Assembly: GCA_023398495.1 (NCBI GenBank)
Contig: JAEWSG010000005.1
Location: 1 to 64,000 of the forward strand
DNA length: 64,000 nucleotides
Source of the DNA: Bacillota bacterium
GTDB taxonomy: Bacteria; Bacillota; Clostridia; Acetivibrionales; Acetivibrionaceae
Direction of reading: 5' to 3'
Shown: positions 17,097-26,504 of the stretch, piece after piece
How positions within the stretch are numbered: position 1 is the first letter of the stretch
How the letters are laid out: every line of letters begins with the position of its first letter
The notes under the pieces: model-generated
Database searches by the model: none
What the model was told of the DNA's origin: nothing
Seen by the model: the letters and a program-made list of their open reading frames with translations, nothing else
Made by a program: the position numbers and the translations under genes

Positions 17097-18197
17097 CTAC
17101 AATGTTATTCCTACAGCGTTAACTAAAAAGTTCAATTTTTCACTGTTCAGATTTCTATTTATATCAATACCATCAATATCAAGCAATCCTACAGGATAAA
17201 CCGGGATCTGAAGAGCCTGCTCCATATAGTCACTCAAACCTTTAAGCAAAGATCCTCCGCCGATTATGAATATCTTACCAACCTTAACTCCATAACATCT
17301 TGCTTCATAGAAAGTCAGACACATGTAAATCTGATTTATAAGCTTATCTACCATTTCCTTTAATGTTTTATAAACCTTGACATGCTCTTCCTGAGCATCA
17401 ATAGCTGCCGGGACTGAAATGCCATACATCTTTTTCAATCTTTCAGCATCAATTATTGACTTTTTAGTAGCAGAAGCAATAACCTCATCCATATTGGAAC
17501 TGCCTGTCAATATAACCTTGTTAAACTCAAGAATCCTATTTCTCAATATGTTTATTATGGTAGTTTCAGAACCGAAGTCAATAACCGCAAAAGCATCTTT
17601 ATTTAATTCCTTATTAGGGCTAACATACTTAACGTTATCAATACTAACTTTTATATCTCTGTTAAAAAATTTTGCAGTACTGTTTGCCGGTATATCAACA
17701 GAAATAGGCTTTAAACCCAATTCAAAAAGAACATCAATGTAGCTGTTTATAATATTCTTCCTCACTGCAGTAACAAATATTTTTAGTTTATCAGCACCAT
17801 TCTCTTTTAATTCCTGCAAAACCTTGTAGTCAATTTTATGCTCTTCAAGATTTATCGGCATATTTTTGACGATGGCATTGTTTACAACTCCATCAAGCTC
17901 ATGACCTGGTACCTTGTCAACTAAAAACACACGAGATATTATACTCGTTCCTGACATAACAATCTTAGACTTCTTTACTTTCATATTATTTTCTCTAATT
18001 ATCCTACTGATCTCGCTTGAAACTGCGTCAATATTTTTTATAACACCGTTTTTTATGCAATTTAGCGGAGTAGCAGCAATTCCAAAATTCTTTATATATA
18101 CTTCGTTACTTCTATTTACTGCAACCTCCACAACCTTAATATTCCTGAAGCCTACATCGATGCTTAGATAATTATTTTTCATAAATGGAAACAGCAT
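17097..18197 (-). CDS. pilM: PilM-like type IV pilus assembly ATPase-fold protein
   Basis: A 366-aa cytoplasmic actin-fold (FtsA-like) protein. The first phosphate-binding loop is LSIDVGFRNIKVVEV (about 10-24), the second is AVIDFGSETTIINILRN (about 205-221) and the adenosine motif is IFIIGGGSLLKGL (about 312-324). In pilus systems PilM links the inner-membrane PilNO complex to the motor ATPases. No other pilus genes lie nearby, so this is an orphan copy here. GGGAG lies about 10 nt before the ATG. It is downstream of ruvB on the same strand, with a 308-bp gap. Confidence 0.85.
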   Translation of the reverse strand: MLFPFMKNNYLSIDVGFRNIKVVEVAVNRSNEVYIKNFGIAATPLNCIKNGVIKNIDAVSSEISRIIRENNMKVKKSKIVMSGTSIISRVFLVDKVPGHELDGVVNNAIVKNMPINLEEHKIDYKVLQELKENGADKLKIFVTAVRKNIINSYIDVLFELGLKPISVDIPANSTAKFFNRDIKVSIDNVKYVSPNKELNKDAFAVIDFGSETTIINILRNRILEFNKVILTGSSNMDEVIASATKKSIIDAERLKKMYGISVPAAIDAQEEHVKVYKTLKEMVDKLINQIYMCLTFYEARCYGVKVGKIFIIGGGSLLKGLSDYMEQALQIPVYPVGLLDIDGIDINRNLNSEKLNFLVNAVGITL

Positions 18198-18505
18198 ACA
18201 TTTTAACTCCCTTACCCATAATCAAAACAGTGTAAAAAACATAATCTCCCATCTATAAAGTATCATATATTAGTAAAAAAATCAATGATTTTCGTACTAA
18301 ATACGAACATTATAAAAACTGTTTAAATTGTTGTGCTACAAGAGTTACATAAACGATTGTTATCTCATTTTTTATTAATTTTTGTCTCAGAAAACGATAC
18401 TATGCATCCACAATATTTCTCCCTATACAATCCCATTTCTAATGCTTCCTGCTGTCCCTCAACACCTATGAAGTAACAGTTTCACGCTATCTCTACCTTT
18501 TTACT
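18198..18505. other. intergenic gap between pilM and ruvB
   Basis: AT-rich spacer of 308 bp. I see no gene, RNA or repeat I can support. Confidence 0.4.
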
Positions 18506-19498
18506 TTATTCATATCTTAAACCAAAGTGGTCATATGCAAGTTTGGTTGCAACCCTTCCCCTTGGCGTTTTATTAATAAAACCCAACTGGAGCAGATACG
18601 GCTCATATACATCTTCAATGGTATTTGCCTCTTCGCCTGTAGTCGCAGCCAACGTGTCCAATCCAACAGGACCACCCGCAAATTTATCAATAATACTCAT
18701 TAGAAGATTCCTGTCTACTCCATCTAACCCTATCGGGTCAATTTCAAGAGCTTCAAGACTCATTCTTGCTATCTCCTTGGTAATTAAGCCCTCTCCCTTC
18801 ACCTGGGCAAAATCCCTCACCCTTTTTAATATCCTGTTTGCAATTCTCGGAGTACCCCTTGAGCGCCTTGCTATCTCTTCCGACGCATCGTTTTCTATTC
18901 CTATTGATAGTATTCCCGCAGACCTTTCAACTATTGATTTCAATTCCTTTGGGGTGTACATTTCAAGTTTATTAATGACTCCGAATCTGTCCCGTAAAGG
19001 TGATGTCAAAAGCCCGGCTCTAGTAGTTGCCCCTATCAGTGTAAACTTGGGTAAATCCAGTCTTATGGATCTCGCACTTGGACCTTTACCAATAATAATA
19101 TCAAGAGCGTAATCCTCCATTGCAGGATACAGCACTTCCTCAACACTCCTGTTTAGCCTGTGTATTTCATCAATAAAAAGTACATCATAGTTTCCAAGAT
19201 TGGTTAATATGGCAGCAAGATCACCAGGCTTTTCAATTGCAGGCCCGGATGTAATCCTTATGTTTACTCCCAGCTCTGAAGCTATTATACTTGCTAGTGT
19301 CGTTTTTCCCAGCCCTGGAGGACCATATAAAAGCACATGATCAAGTGCTTCATTTCTTTGCTTGGCAGCTTCTATAAATACGACCAGATTTTCCTTTACC
19401 TTTTTCTGACCAATATATTCACTTAACCTTCTTGGTCTAAGACTTAACTCATCAATATCTTCTTCATTTGCCTTGCATCCTATAATTCTGTCTTCCAT
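18506..19498 (-). CDS. ruvB: Holliday junction branch-migration ATPase RuvB
   Basis: Hexameric AAA+ motor that drives branch migration with RuvA. It has Walker A YGPPGLGKTTLA (about 58-69), Walker B LFIDEIHRL (about 108-116), sensor motif TLIGATTRAGLLT, arginine finger in LRDRFG, and the C-terminal winged helix ending PRGRVATKLAYDHFG. MEDRIIG is the true start (330 aa); GGAGGAAAAGAT immediately precedes it. It follows ruvA by 37 bp. Confidence 0.98.
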   Translation of the reverse strand: MEDRIIGCKANEEDIDELSLRPRRLSEYIGQKKVKENLVVFIEAAKQRNEALDHVLLYGPPGLGKTTLASIIASELGVNIRITSGPAIEKPGDLAAILTNLGNYDVLFIDEIHRLNRSVEEVLYPAMEDYALDIIIGKGPSARSIRLDLPKFTLIGATTRAGLLTSPLRDRFGVINKLEMYTPKELKSIVERSAGILSIGIENDASEEIARRSRGTPRIANRILKRVRDFAQVKGEGLITKEIARMSLEALEIDPIGLDGVDRNLLMSIIDKFAGGPVGLDTLAATTGEEANTIEDVYEPYLLQLGFINKTPRGRVATKLAYDHFGLRYE

Positions 19499-19535
19499 AT
19501 CTTTTCCTCCAAAACATATCACACAAACTATATCT

Positions 19536-20144
19536 TTAGCCTCTTGCAAGTCCTTTAAGTGCATTCTTTATAACAGCCTCAAGCTCCATGTCATCAGAAT
19601 ATACTGAAGCTACAGCCTTACCAGCCTCAGAAGCAGTGTACCCTAAAACAATCAGAGCACTTATTGCTTCAGATGCTCTTGAGTTATCTTTACCTATTAC
19701 AGAACCTTCATCCTTCTCATTAAAGGATGCTCCTAAATCTGTTTTATCTATCTTATCCTTTAGTTCAAGTATTATCCTCTGTGCCATTTTGTTTCCAATT
19801 CCCGGAGCTTTGGTAAGCGACTTGAAGTCGTTAGTAATTACAGAAAGCCCGAATTTTGACGCAGACATGGAAGATATAACTGAAATAGCCGCTTTAGGTC
19901 CTACTCCTGAAACACCTAGAAGCAGTTCAAACATACCTAATTCTTCCTGAGTCATAAAGCCATAAAGGCTCATAATATCTTCTCTTACATGAAGGTGCGT
20001 AAAAATCTTTACTTCATTTCCTGCTGTGCCCACATTTTGAATTGTTGATAAGGAAGTATAAATCTTATATCCAACCCCATTGGCTTCAACAACAATGTAT
20101 TCGTTATGTTTGTACTCAAGTTTTCCTCTAACATATGCAAACAA
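19536..20144 (-). CDS. ruvA: Holliday junction protein RuvA
   Basis: Tetrameric junction-binding subunit, 202 aa. N-terminal OB domain (MFAYVRGKLEYKHNEYIVVE), a central double helix-hairpin-helix (LLGVSGVGPKAAISVIS, KAPGIGNKMAQRIILELKDK) and a C-terminal RuvB-contacting domain (SEAISALIVLGYTASEAGKA). Middle gene of ruvC-ruvA-ruvB. Confidence 0.98.
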   Translation of the reverse strand: MFAYVRGKLEYKHNEYIVVEANGVGYKIYTSLSTIQNVGTAGNEVKIFTHLHVREDIMSLYGFMTQEELGMFELLLGVSGVGPKAAISVISSMSASKFGLSVITNDFKSLTKAPGIGNKMAQRIILELKDKIDKTDLGASFNEKDEGSVIGKDNSRASEAISALIVLGYTASEAGKAVASVYSDDMELEAVIKNALKGLARG

Positions 20145-20223
20145 AATTTTCCCTCCGTTTTTTATAATGACATCAACAACAATAACCGTTCTTGATTAAA
20201 AATCAATTTTACCACTTCACAAT

Positions 20224-20715
20224 TCAGCCTTTTGTCAGTCTTGACATTCTGTGTGAGTGCCCGTGACAAACTGCAATAGCAAGTGCATCTGCAACATCAT
20301 CCGGTTTTGGTATCTGAGGCAGGTTTAGTATGATCTTGACCATTTGCTGTACCTGTGCCTTTTCAGCTCTTCCATAACCAACTACCGACTGCTTTACCTG
20401 AAGAGGGGTGTACTCAAAAACATCTAGTCCACTCTCAGCAGCAGCTAAAACTGCCACTCCCCTCCCATGACCTACTGTTAGAGCCGTCTTAATATTTTTG
20501 TTAAAAAACAGTTCCTCAATCGAAATTGCATCGGGCTTATGCCTACTGATTAATTCTTTAAGTGACAAATGTAGATGCAGCAACCTTTTTGGAAGCTCCA
20601 TATTACTCTGTGTTGTAATTGCTCCATAATCAACCGTCGAAAATTTGTTCCCTTCATATTTTACTACACCATAACCGGTTATTGCAAACCCCGGATCAAT
20701 TCCTAATATTATCAT
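20224..20715 (-). CDS. ruvC: Holliday junction resolvase RuvC
   Basis: A 163-aa endonuclease that cleaves the junction bound by RuvAB. It has an RNase H-like fold with catalytic acidic residues visible in ILGIDPGFAITGYGVV (Asp7), SIEELFFNKN (Glu) and DDVADALAIAVCHGH (Asp pair). It is the first gene of ruvCAB, divergent from argG. A 79-bp gap separates it from ruvA. Confidence 0.98.
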   Translation of the reverse strand: MIILGIDPGFAITGYGVVKYEGNKFSTVDYGAITTQSNMELPKRLLHLHLSLKELISRHKPDAISIEELFFNKNIKTALTVGHGRGVAVLAAAESGLDVFEYTPLQVKQSVVGYGRAEKAQVQQMVKIILNLPQIPKPDDVADALAIAVCHGHSHRMSRLTKG

Positions 20716-20738
20716 TTGTCCACATCCTTATATTACAC

Positions 20739-20788
20739 CATGAATAATTATATGTTTTGTTGCATATTTATACATCTTATTGTATAAT
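20739..20788 (+). promoter_or_regulatory. argGH promoter with possible ArgR half-site
   Basis: TTGCAT (20760-20765), a 17-nt spacer and TATAAT (20783-20788). Just upstream, CATGAATAATTATATG (20739-20754) resembles half of an arginine-repressor box (TGAATwwwwATTCA). The promoter is convincing; the operator is tentative. Confidence 0.65.
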
Positions 20789-20864
20789 ATATTCCATTAT
20801 ATTTATTAGAATAATATATAACCATAATTATTAAATATTCTAACATATTTGAGGAGGTAATAAC

Positions 20865-22082
20865 ATGAGTCAAAAAGAAAAAGTAATCCTGGCATACTCA
20901 GGAGGACTGGATACATCAATAATTATTCCCTGGCTGAAAGAAAACTATGACTACGAAGTAATTGCAATGGCAGCTGATGTTGGTCAAGGAGAAGAACTTG
21001 ATCCGTTAAACGAGAAGGCTATCAAAACAGGTGCAAGCAAAATTTATATCGAAGATCTGAATGAAGTTTTTGTTAAGGATTTTATTTTTCCAACACTTAA
21101 GGCCGGAGCTGTCTACGAAGGCAAATACCTTTTAGGAACATCCTTTGCAAGACCGATAATTGCAAAAAGAATGGTTGAAATCGCTCAGAAAGAAGGAGCT
21201 ACAGCTATATGTCACGGTGCAACCGGTAAAGGAAACGACCAGGTTAGATTTGAGCTTACTGTAAAAGCTTTAGCTCCGCACTTAAAAATAATAGCTCCAT
21301 GGAGAATCTGGGATATCAAATCCAGAGAAGATGCTATTGAGTATGCTGAAGCAAGAAATATTCCAATCCCTGTTTCAAAAAAGGACAACTACAGTATGGA
21401 CAGAAACCTGTGGCACTTAAGCCACGAAGGTTCAGATCTTGAGGATCCGTGGAACGAACCTCAATATGACAAACTTTTAAAACTTATGGTATCCCCTGAA
21501 AAAGCTCCGGACAAACCAACATATGTTGAAATATACTTTGAAAAAGGCATTCCTAAAAAGGTTAACGGAGTTGAATATAATCCCGTTGAGTTGATCGCTG
21601 TATTGAACAAAATTGGCGGAGAAAATGGCGTCGGTATTGTTGACATGGTTGAGAACAGGCTTGTTGGAATGAAATCAAGAGGCGTTTATGAAACTCCGGG
21701 TGGAACTATACTTTATGCTGCTCACAGAGAGCTTGAACTGCTATGCCTTGACAGGGATACTCTTCACTACAAGGATATAGTAGCTCAAAGGTTTGCAGAA
21801 CTGGTATACTTCGGTCAATGGTATACACCACTTCGTGAAGCATTATCTGCATTTGTAGATGTTACACAGGAAACTGTCACAGGTACAGTCAGAATGAAAC
21901 TCTACAAAGGTAATGTTATGAGTGCAGGTGCAAAATCTGATTATTCTCTTTATAGCGAAGAGCTTTCTACCTTTGGAAGAGACGCTGTATATAACCAGAA
22001 AGACGCTGAAGGATTTATCAATCTCTTCGGATTGCCTATGAAGGTTAATGCTCTTATGAAGGAACAAAATAAGAACAAATAA
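20865..22082 (+). CDS. argG: argininosuccinate synthase
   Basis: A 405-aa enzyme that joins citrulline and aspartate using ATP, the penultimate step of arginine synthesis. PP-loop motif LAYSGGLDTSIIIPWLKE (about 9-26), citrulline-binding CHGATGKGNDQVRFE (about 115-129) and SMDRNLWHLSHEG (about 174-186) are present. GGAGGTAATAAC immediately before the ATG is a strong ribosome-binding site. It forms an operon with argH, with a 9-nt gap. Confidence 0.99.
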   Translation: MSQKEKVILAYSGGLDTSIIIPWLKENYDYEVIAMAADVGQGEELDPLNEKAIKTGASKIYIEDLNEVFVKDFIFPTLKAGAVYEGKYLLGTSFARPIIAKRMVEIAQKEGATAICHGATGKGNDQVRFELTVKALAPHLKIIAPWRIWDIKSREDAIEYAEARNIPIPVSKKDNYSMDRNLWHLSHEGSDLEDPWNEPQYDKLLKLMVSPEKAPDKPTYVEIYFEKGIPKKVNGVEYNPVELIAVLNKIGGENGVGIVDMVENRLVGMKSRGVYETPGGTILYAAHRELELLCLDRDTLHYKDIVAQRFAELVYFGQWYTPLREALSAFVDVTQETVTGTVRMKLYKGNVMSAGAKSDYSLYSEELSTFGRDAVYNQKDAEGFINLFGLPMKVNALMKEQNKNK

Positions 22083-22091
22083 GGTGATAAA

Positions 22092-23474
22092 ATGAAACTC
22101 TGGGGCGGTAGATTTGAAAAAAGCACAGACAAATCAGTGGATGATTTTAACTCATCAATAAGATTTGACAGTCGCATGTATAAACAGGATATACTTGGAA
22201 GTATTGCACATGCGAAAATGCTTGGTAATTGCAAAATAATTTCTCAGGAGGACTCGGATTTAATTCAGGCTACTCTAAAAGAAATTTTGAAAGATATAGA
22301 AAACGGTCAGGTTGAGTTTGAAATAGATGCAGAAGATATACATATGAATGTGGAAAAAATCCTGATTACAAGAATCGGCGATGTAGGCAAAAGGCTTCAT
22401 ACCGGCAGGAGCCGAAATGATCAGGTTGCACTCGATATCAGAATGTATCTTAGGGATGAAGTAAAAGAAATTAAACAAATGCTTGTTTCACTGGAAAACA
22501 CTTTGATGGATATATCGGAAAAGAATATGGACGTCATACTTCCCGGATATACTCACCTTCAAAGGGCTCAACCTATTACCCTTGCACATCATATGATGGC
22601 ATACTTCCAGATGTTCAAACGTGACTTAGGCAGACTTGATGACTGCTATAAAAGAATTAATGTTATGCCCCTGGGCTCTGGTGCACTAGCATCAACAACC
22701 TATCCTCTTAACAGGCAGATGGTGGCTGATGAACTGAACTTTAGTGAAATAACTGAAAATAGTCTTGACGGCGTAAGTGACAGAGATTTTGCTATTGAGC
22801 TTGCATCATGCCTCTCAATTATTATGATGCACCTTAGCAGATTCAGCGAAGAGTTGATTATGTGGTCTTCACATGAATTCGGCTTTGTGGAAATGGATGA
22901 TGCTTACAGCACCGGAAGCAGCATAATGCCTCAGAAGAAGAATCCTGATGTAGCTGAGCTTGTAAGAGGCAAAACAGGAAGAGTATATGGAAGTCTTATT
23001 GGCCTACTGACAGTTATGAAATCTCTTCCTCTGGCATACAACAAAGATATGCAGGAGGACAAGGAATCCATCTTTGATGCAGTTGACACGGTTAAACTTT
23101 GTTTGCCTGTTTTTACCAACATGATAGCAACTATGAATATCAGGAAGGAAAACATGTACAAAGCAGCTCAAGGCGGCTTTACCAATGCAACTGACATAGC
23201 AGACTACCTTGTAAAGAAAGGGATACCTTTCAGAAATGCACATGAGATAATTGGAAAAATGGTGCTTTACTGCATAGGTAACAACAAAGCTATTGATGAG
23301 CTTACTATGGAAGAATTCAAAAGTTTTTCGGACTTAATAGAAGAGGATGTATATCGTGAAATAAGTCTGGAAAAGTGCGTATCTGGAAGAAATATTCCAG
23401 GTGGTCCTGCTAAGGAAAGGGTTATTGCAGCCATTCAAAGCGGCAGGGAATTCATATCCCACCAAAAGCTGTAA
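22092..23474 (+). CDS. argH: argininosuccinate lyase
   Basis: A 460-aa member of the fumarase/aspartase superfamily that cleaves argininosuccinate to arginine and fumarate. It has LWGGRFEKSTDKSVDDFNSS at the N-terminus, HTGRSRNDQVALDIRMYLRD, HLQRAQPITLAHH and the catalytic signature GSSIMPQKKNPD (about 277-288). It directly follows argG. A 34-bp repeat shared with 63581-63614 begins next to its stop codon. Confidence 0.99.
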   Translation: MKLWGGRFEKSTDKSVDDFNSSIRFDSRMYKQDILGSIAHAKMLGNCKIISQEDSDLIQATLKEILKDIENGQVEFEIDAEDIHMNVEKILITRIGDVGKRLHTGRSRNDQVALDIRMYLRDEVKEIKQMLVSLENTLMDISEKNMDVILPGYTHLQRAQPITLAHHMMAYFQMFKRDLGRLDDCYKRINVMPLGSGALASTTYPLNRQMVADELNFSEITENSLDGVSDRDFAIELASCLSIIMMHLSRFSEELIMWSSHEFGFVEMDDAYSTGSSIMPQKKNPDVAELVRGKTGRVYGSLIGLLTVMKSLPLAYNKDMQEDKESIFDAVDTVKLCLPVFTNMIATMNIRKENMYKAAQGGFTNATDIADYLVKKGIPFRNAHEIIGKMVLYCIGNNKAIDELTMEEFKSFSDLIEEDVYREISLEKCVSGRNIPGGPAKERVIAAIQSGREFISHQKL

Positions 23475-23476
23475 AC

Positions 23477-23510
23477 AAAGTAGTAAGTTCCGCTGCGATA
23501 AATATATGAA
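23477..23510. repeat. 34-bp dispersed repeat, copy 1
   Basis: Matches 63581-63614 at 30 of 34 positions (core GCTGCGATAAATA). One copy follows argH and the other follows pfkA. Confidence 0.6.
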
Positions 23511-23539
23511 GCAAAAATAAATTAACCACACAATATAAA

Positions 23540-23597
23540 AATTCTTGCCGGATATTCAGTGCTTGTTCATTAATCTGAATACTCCAGGCAAGAATTT
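23540..23597 (+). terminator. terminator downstream of argH
   Basis: A long stem: AAATTCTTGCC..GGATATTCAG pairs with CTGAATACTCC..GGCAAGAATTT, followed by a T-rich run. Confidence 0.7.
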
Positions 23598-23678
23598 CTT
23601 TATTACTAAGGTACGACTAAAATTCACCTTAGATGCCAAAGAATATCTATTGGCTTTTAATTTTCATGAAGGACAAAC

Positions 23679-23846
23679 CTATTTTTCGTTTATCGATAGC
23701 TTTAAACTTACGTTTTCCTGTCTGAAGTCTACATCGATTTCCGAAAAGCTTACTCCTTTCTTTCTAAGACTCTGAATTATTTCTCCTCTTATCTTTGCAA
23801 CTACATCATTATTATATGTGTTTTTCTCTTTTTTCTTAAAGAACAT
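23679..23846 (-). CDS. small conserved-looking protein, 55 aa
   Basis: A short minus-strand frame starting MFFKKKEKNTYNNDVVAKIR and ending LKLSINEK, 55 residues. It is supported by a GAGGT ribosome-binding site 7 nt before the ATG and by its hydrophilic, helix-then-strand composition. It has no membrane segment or cysteine. I do not recognise the family. It lies between convergent argH and the downstream-facing subtilase gene; the gap before the subtilase stop is 119-bp AT-rich sequence on the far side. Confidence 0.6.
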   Translation of the reverse strand: MFFKKKEKNTYNNDVVAKIRGEIIQSLRKKGVSFSEIDVDFRQENVSLKLSINEK

Positions 23847-23965
23847 AACTATTACCTCACTTAACTTAATGTTGTTTTGAGGGATTTAGTGCCCTCATAA
23901 ATATGATATATCATTTCCCTTTCAGTGTATAATATTTCCTTTCGTATCATGCTCTTGAATTAATT

Positions 23966-25513
23966 TTATTTTGAAGTATTTTTCGGTGCTACCAACCTCA
24001 AAACCTTATCTGCATTCAGACGTCCTCCCGATACAGTTACACCTGAAAGTGATTCTAAAGGATCTGCATTTCTCATTATCAGCATCTTTATGTGATTTGA
24101 AGATAATCCTGGAGCAATAGATTTTATAAGAGCCGCAGTACCCGATACATAAGGAGTTGCCATAGAAGTGCCACTAAGGACTTTATAACTGTTATTCGGA
24201 TACGTACTGTATATATCCACGCCAGGAGCCCCTATATCTACTGATGCTACACCGTAATTTGAAAACTCAGCCTTCATATCCATGAAATCAGTTGCTGCAA
24301 CTGTAAAGATGCTCGAGTAATTATAGGAAGCAGGATAAACTGGAAATTCATCAATGTTCTGGTATGTATTCCCCGCAGCCACTACACTTAAAACATTATT
24401 TAAATGAGCATTCATAAATGCTTCCTCCAAGCTTTCTGCAGATATCATCGCACCCCATGAGTTTGAAGTAATAGGAAATCCCATTTGTACAGCATAATTG
24501 ATTGCTTCAGCCGCGTCAGACAGAGTCCCAGAGCCGGTAGGACCAAGAAATTTTAATGCAGCCAAGCTTACATTCCAATTCACACCTGTAATACCTTCCC
24601 TATTATTTCCGATAGCTCCAATTATTCCTGCAACATGTGTTCCATGACCATTTTCATCCATAGGGTCGTTATCCTCGCCGGCAAAATCCCAGCCATATAC
24701 ATCATCAATATATCCATTATCATCATCATCAAGCCCATTATCAGGTATTTCTCTCGGATTTCTCCATATATTATCTCTCAAGTCGGGATGGTTATAATCA
24801 ATACCCGTATCTACAACACCTACAACAACACTATGGCTACCAGTAGCAATATCCCAGGCTTCAACTGCGTCAATATCACTGTCGGGTATTCCTCCGGTCA
24901 GAATTCTGCTATCTAGTCCCCATTGGGTGTAAAAATCCGGATCATTTGGAGTATCTGTAGAGAACACACTGTAGTCCGGCTCTGCATATTCTACAATGTC
25001 ATACTTTTGGAGTTCTTCAATTGTATCTTTAATTGAGTCTGTGCTATTATAGTCATCAAAGCTTAGTAAGTATAAATTACCAGGTACATTCAGTTTTTTT
25101 CGTACCTTTTCTGAGTTTTCCATAAGAAATTCTGCAACTTCATTTTCCGAAGCACTGTTTCTAAACTTTACAATTATGTGATCTGCAACCATTGCATTGC
25201 TACTGGAAATCACATTACAAAGCTTACCGATTTCTGTGATTTCACAGATAATTGTATCTTCAACACGTATTAGCGGATACTTATCGTTTGTTTTTAAAAA
25301 AGTAATTTTTTTATATGAATTTTCTAGTAGCCCGTTTGTTTCCACGTCTACTGATAGTATTTCTGCATCTTTATAAAATGCAAGAACTGATTCTTTATCA
25401 TTATGTACAGACACCTTAATACTTGTTGGTTCTACGGCATATATTCCATTTGATATAATTAACGGAAATATGAATATTAATACTATGAATAAAACGAGTT
25501 TTCTATTGTTCAT
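23966..25513 (-). CDS. secreted subtilisin-family (S8) serine protease
   Basis: 515 aa. Signal peptide (1-27, MNNRKLVLFIVLIFIFPLII), then a propeptide region with an inhibitor-I9/fervidolysin-like segment (about 120-180, HIIVKFRNSASENEVAEFL to EYAEPDY), then the catalytic domain: Asp in VVGVVDTGIDYNHPDL, His in NGHGTHVAGIIG, Ser in LSGTSMATPYVSG. An Asp-rich loop (DNGLDDDDNGYIDDVYGWDF) is probably a calcium site. The start is set by CAAAGGAGGG just upstream. No cell-wall anchor or dockerin is visible, so it is likely released. Monocistronic. Confidence 0.95.
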   Translation of the reverse strand: MNNRKLVLFIVLIFIFPLIISNGIYAVEPTSIKVSVHNDKESVLAFYKDAEILSVDVETNGLLENSYKKITFLKTNDKYPLIRVEDTIICEITEIGKLCNVISSSNAMVADHIIVKFRNSASENEVAEFLMENSEKVRKKLNVPGNLYLLSFDDYNSTDSIKDTIEELQKYDIVEYAEPDYSVFSTDTPNDPDFYTQWGLDSRILTGGIPDSDIDAVEAWDIATGSHSVVVGVVDTGIDYNHPDLRDNIWRNPREIPDNGLDDDDNGYIDDVYGWDFAGEDNDPMDENGHGTHVAGIIGAIGNNREGITGVNWNVSLAALKFLGPTGSGTLSDAAEAINYAVQMGFPITSNSWGAMISAESLEEAFMNAHLNNVLSVVAAGNTYQNIDEFPVYPASYNYSSIFTVAATDFMDMKAEFSNYGVASVDIGAPGVDIYSTYPNNSYKVLSGTSMATPYVSGTAALIKSIAPGLSSNHIKMLIMRNADPLESLSGVTVSGGRLNADKVLRLVAPKNTSK

Positions 25514-25800
25514 AATTAACCCTCCTTTGTTGTCAATTTCTTGTGTAATAAATATATACCCCTTTTCATTTTTCATAAACAATTGTTGCTAATATTAAGA
25601 TTTTATTATATTTGTTATATAATTCTGTTTACATTTAATCATATTTATGAATATAAAAATCCGCTATTCTTGTTATACAAAAGCAAAAGCACAATTCCAG
25701 ACTATAGACTTATAGCTGTGAATTATGCTTTCTTCCATTAACATTCATTATAAGAGACACCAGAAGTATTATTCATCATATCTGTGTTTCAATATTAACA

Positions 25801-26133
25801 TTACAATTTCACTTTCTTATCAAGTGCACGACCAAAACTATACCATGAATCCCGTAGCTTAAATCTCATGTTCTCATCAAGAGTCCTCTCAATTACATCA
25901 TTCAAACTTCTCCTCATTTGAATATACTCCGAAAGGTTAAATTCAGAATTATCCAATAGTTTATCCATGTTCCCTATCCACTCATTCACATGTTCAGCAC
26001 CAACAAATTCTTGAGAAATCTTTTTCTTCATATGGGAAATAACTAGTTTTACCGCTTTTCTTTTCGCAGCATCATCCGTTAGTATTCTCCCCTTAGCTTT
26101 ACTGGAACGAAAATTAGAATCAACCTTTGTCAT
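25801..26133 (-). CDS. hypothetical basic protein, 110 aa
   Basis: I do not recognise the family. It is a Lys/Arg-rich, predicted all-helical soluble protein (N-terminal SSKAKGRILTDDAAKRKAVK), without a signal peptide, membrane segment or cysteine. GGGAG lies about 8 nt before the ATG. It has no operon partner. The flanking gaps 25583-25800 and 26134-26303 hold nothing I can name. Confidence 0.65.
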   Translation of the reverse strand: MTKVDSNFRSSKAKGRILTDDAAKRKAVKLVISHMKKKISQEFVGAEHVNEWIGNMDKLLDNSEFNLSEYIQMRRSLNDVIERTLDENMRFKLRDSWYSFGRALDKKVKL

Positions 26134-26303
26134 CTAAAACACTCCCTATCAATATACTGTTATAAAACAATGTACAAATAGAAATACATATCTATTATAA
26201 TACAATATAGTAAATTTTGCAAATCAAAATACACATACGCGTTCATTTAACAAATATGAAGAAAAACCTGACAACTGCTTGTCATATTTGTTATATATTA
26301 AAA

Positions 26304-26329
26304 AGCACTGGCCTTTTTAAGCCAGTGCT
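26304..26329. terminator. hairpin AGCACTGGC/GCCAGTGCT
   Basis: A perfect 9-bp stem with an 8-nt loop. It could end transcripts from the deacetylase gene, although the distance (about 175 bp beyond its stop) is large. Confidence 0.5.
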
Positions 26330-26338
26330 AAATAATTC

Positions 26339-26397
26339 GGAGACAAGGGGACAGGAGACAAGGGCAGGGGAGACAAGGGGACAGGTACCTTGTCCCA
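26339..26397. repeat. GGAGACAAGGGGACAG short repeats and GGTACC palindrome
   Basis: Three imperfect copies of GGAGACAAGGGGACAG are followed by GGGACAGGTACCTTGTCCC, a palindrome-like end. The run is much more GC-rich than its surroundings and resembles REP-type repeats seen in many Firmicutes and other phyla. Confidence 0.65.
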
Positions 26398-26504
26398 CTT
26401 TTTATTGATACTGCTATATAAATCACAAAAATAATTATTCATAGGAAAATTTTAATCAACATTAGTTTTTTCATTATCCAAAGCAGGAAACATTTTTATC
26501 ATGC

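Noticed and set aside
20716..20864. Riboswitch or T-box upstream of argG
   Set aside because: The leader is only about 70 nt and AT-rich with no recognisable aptamer or T-box sequence.
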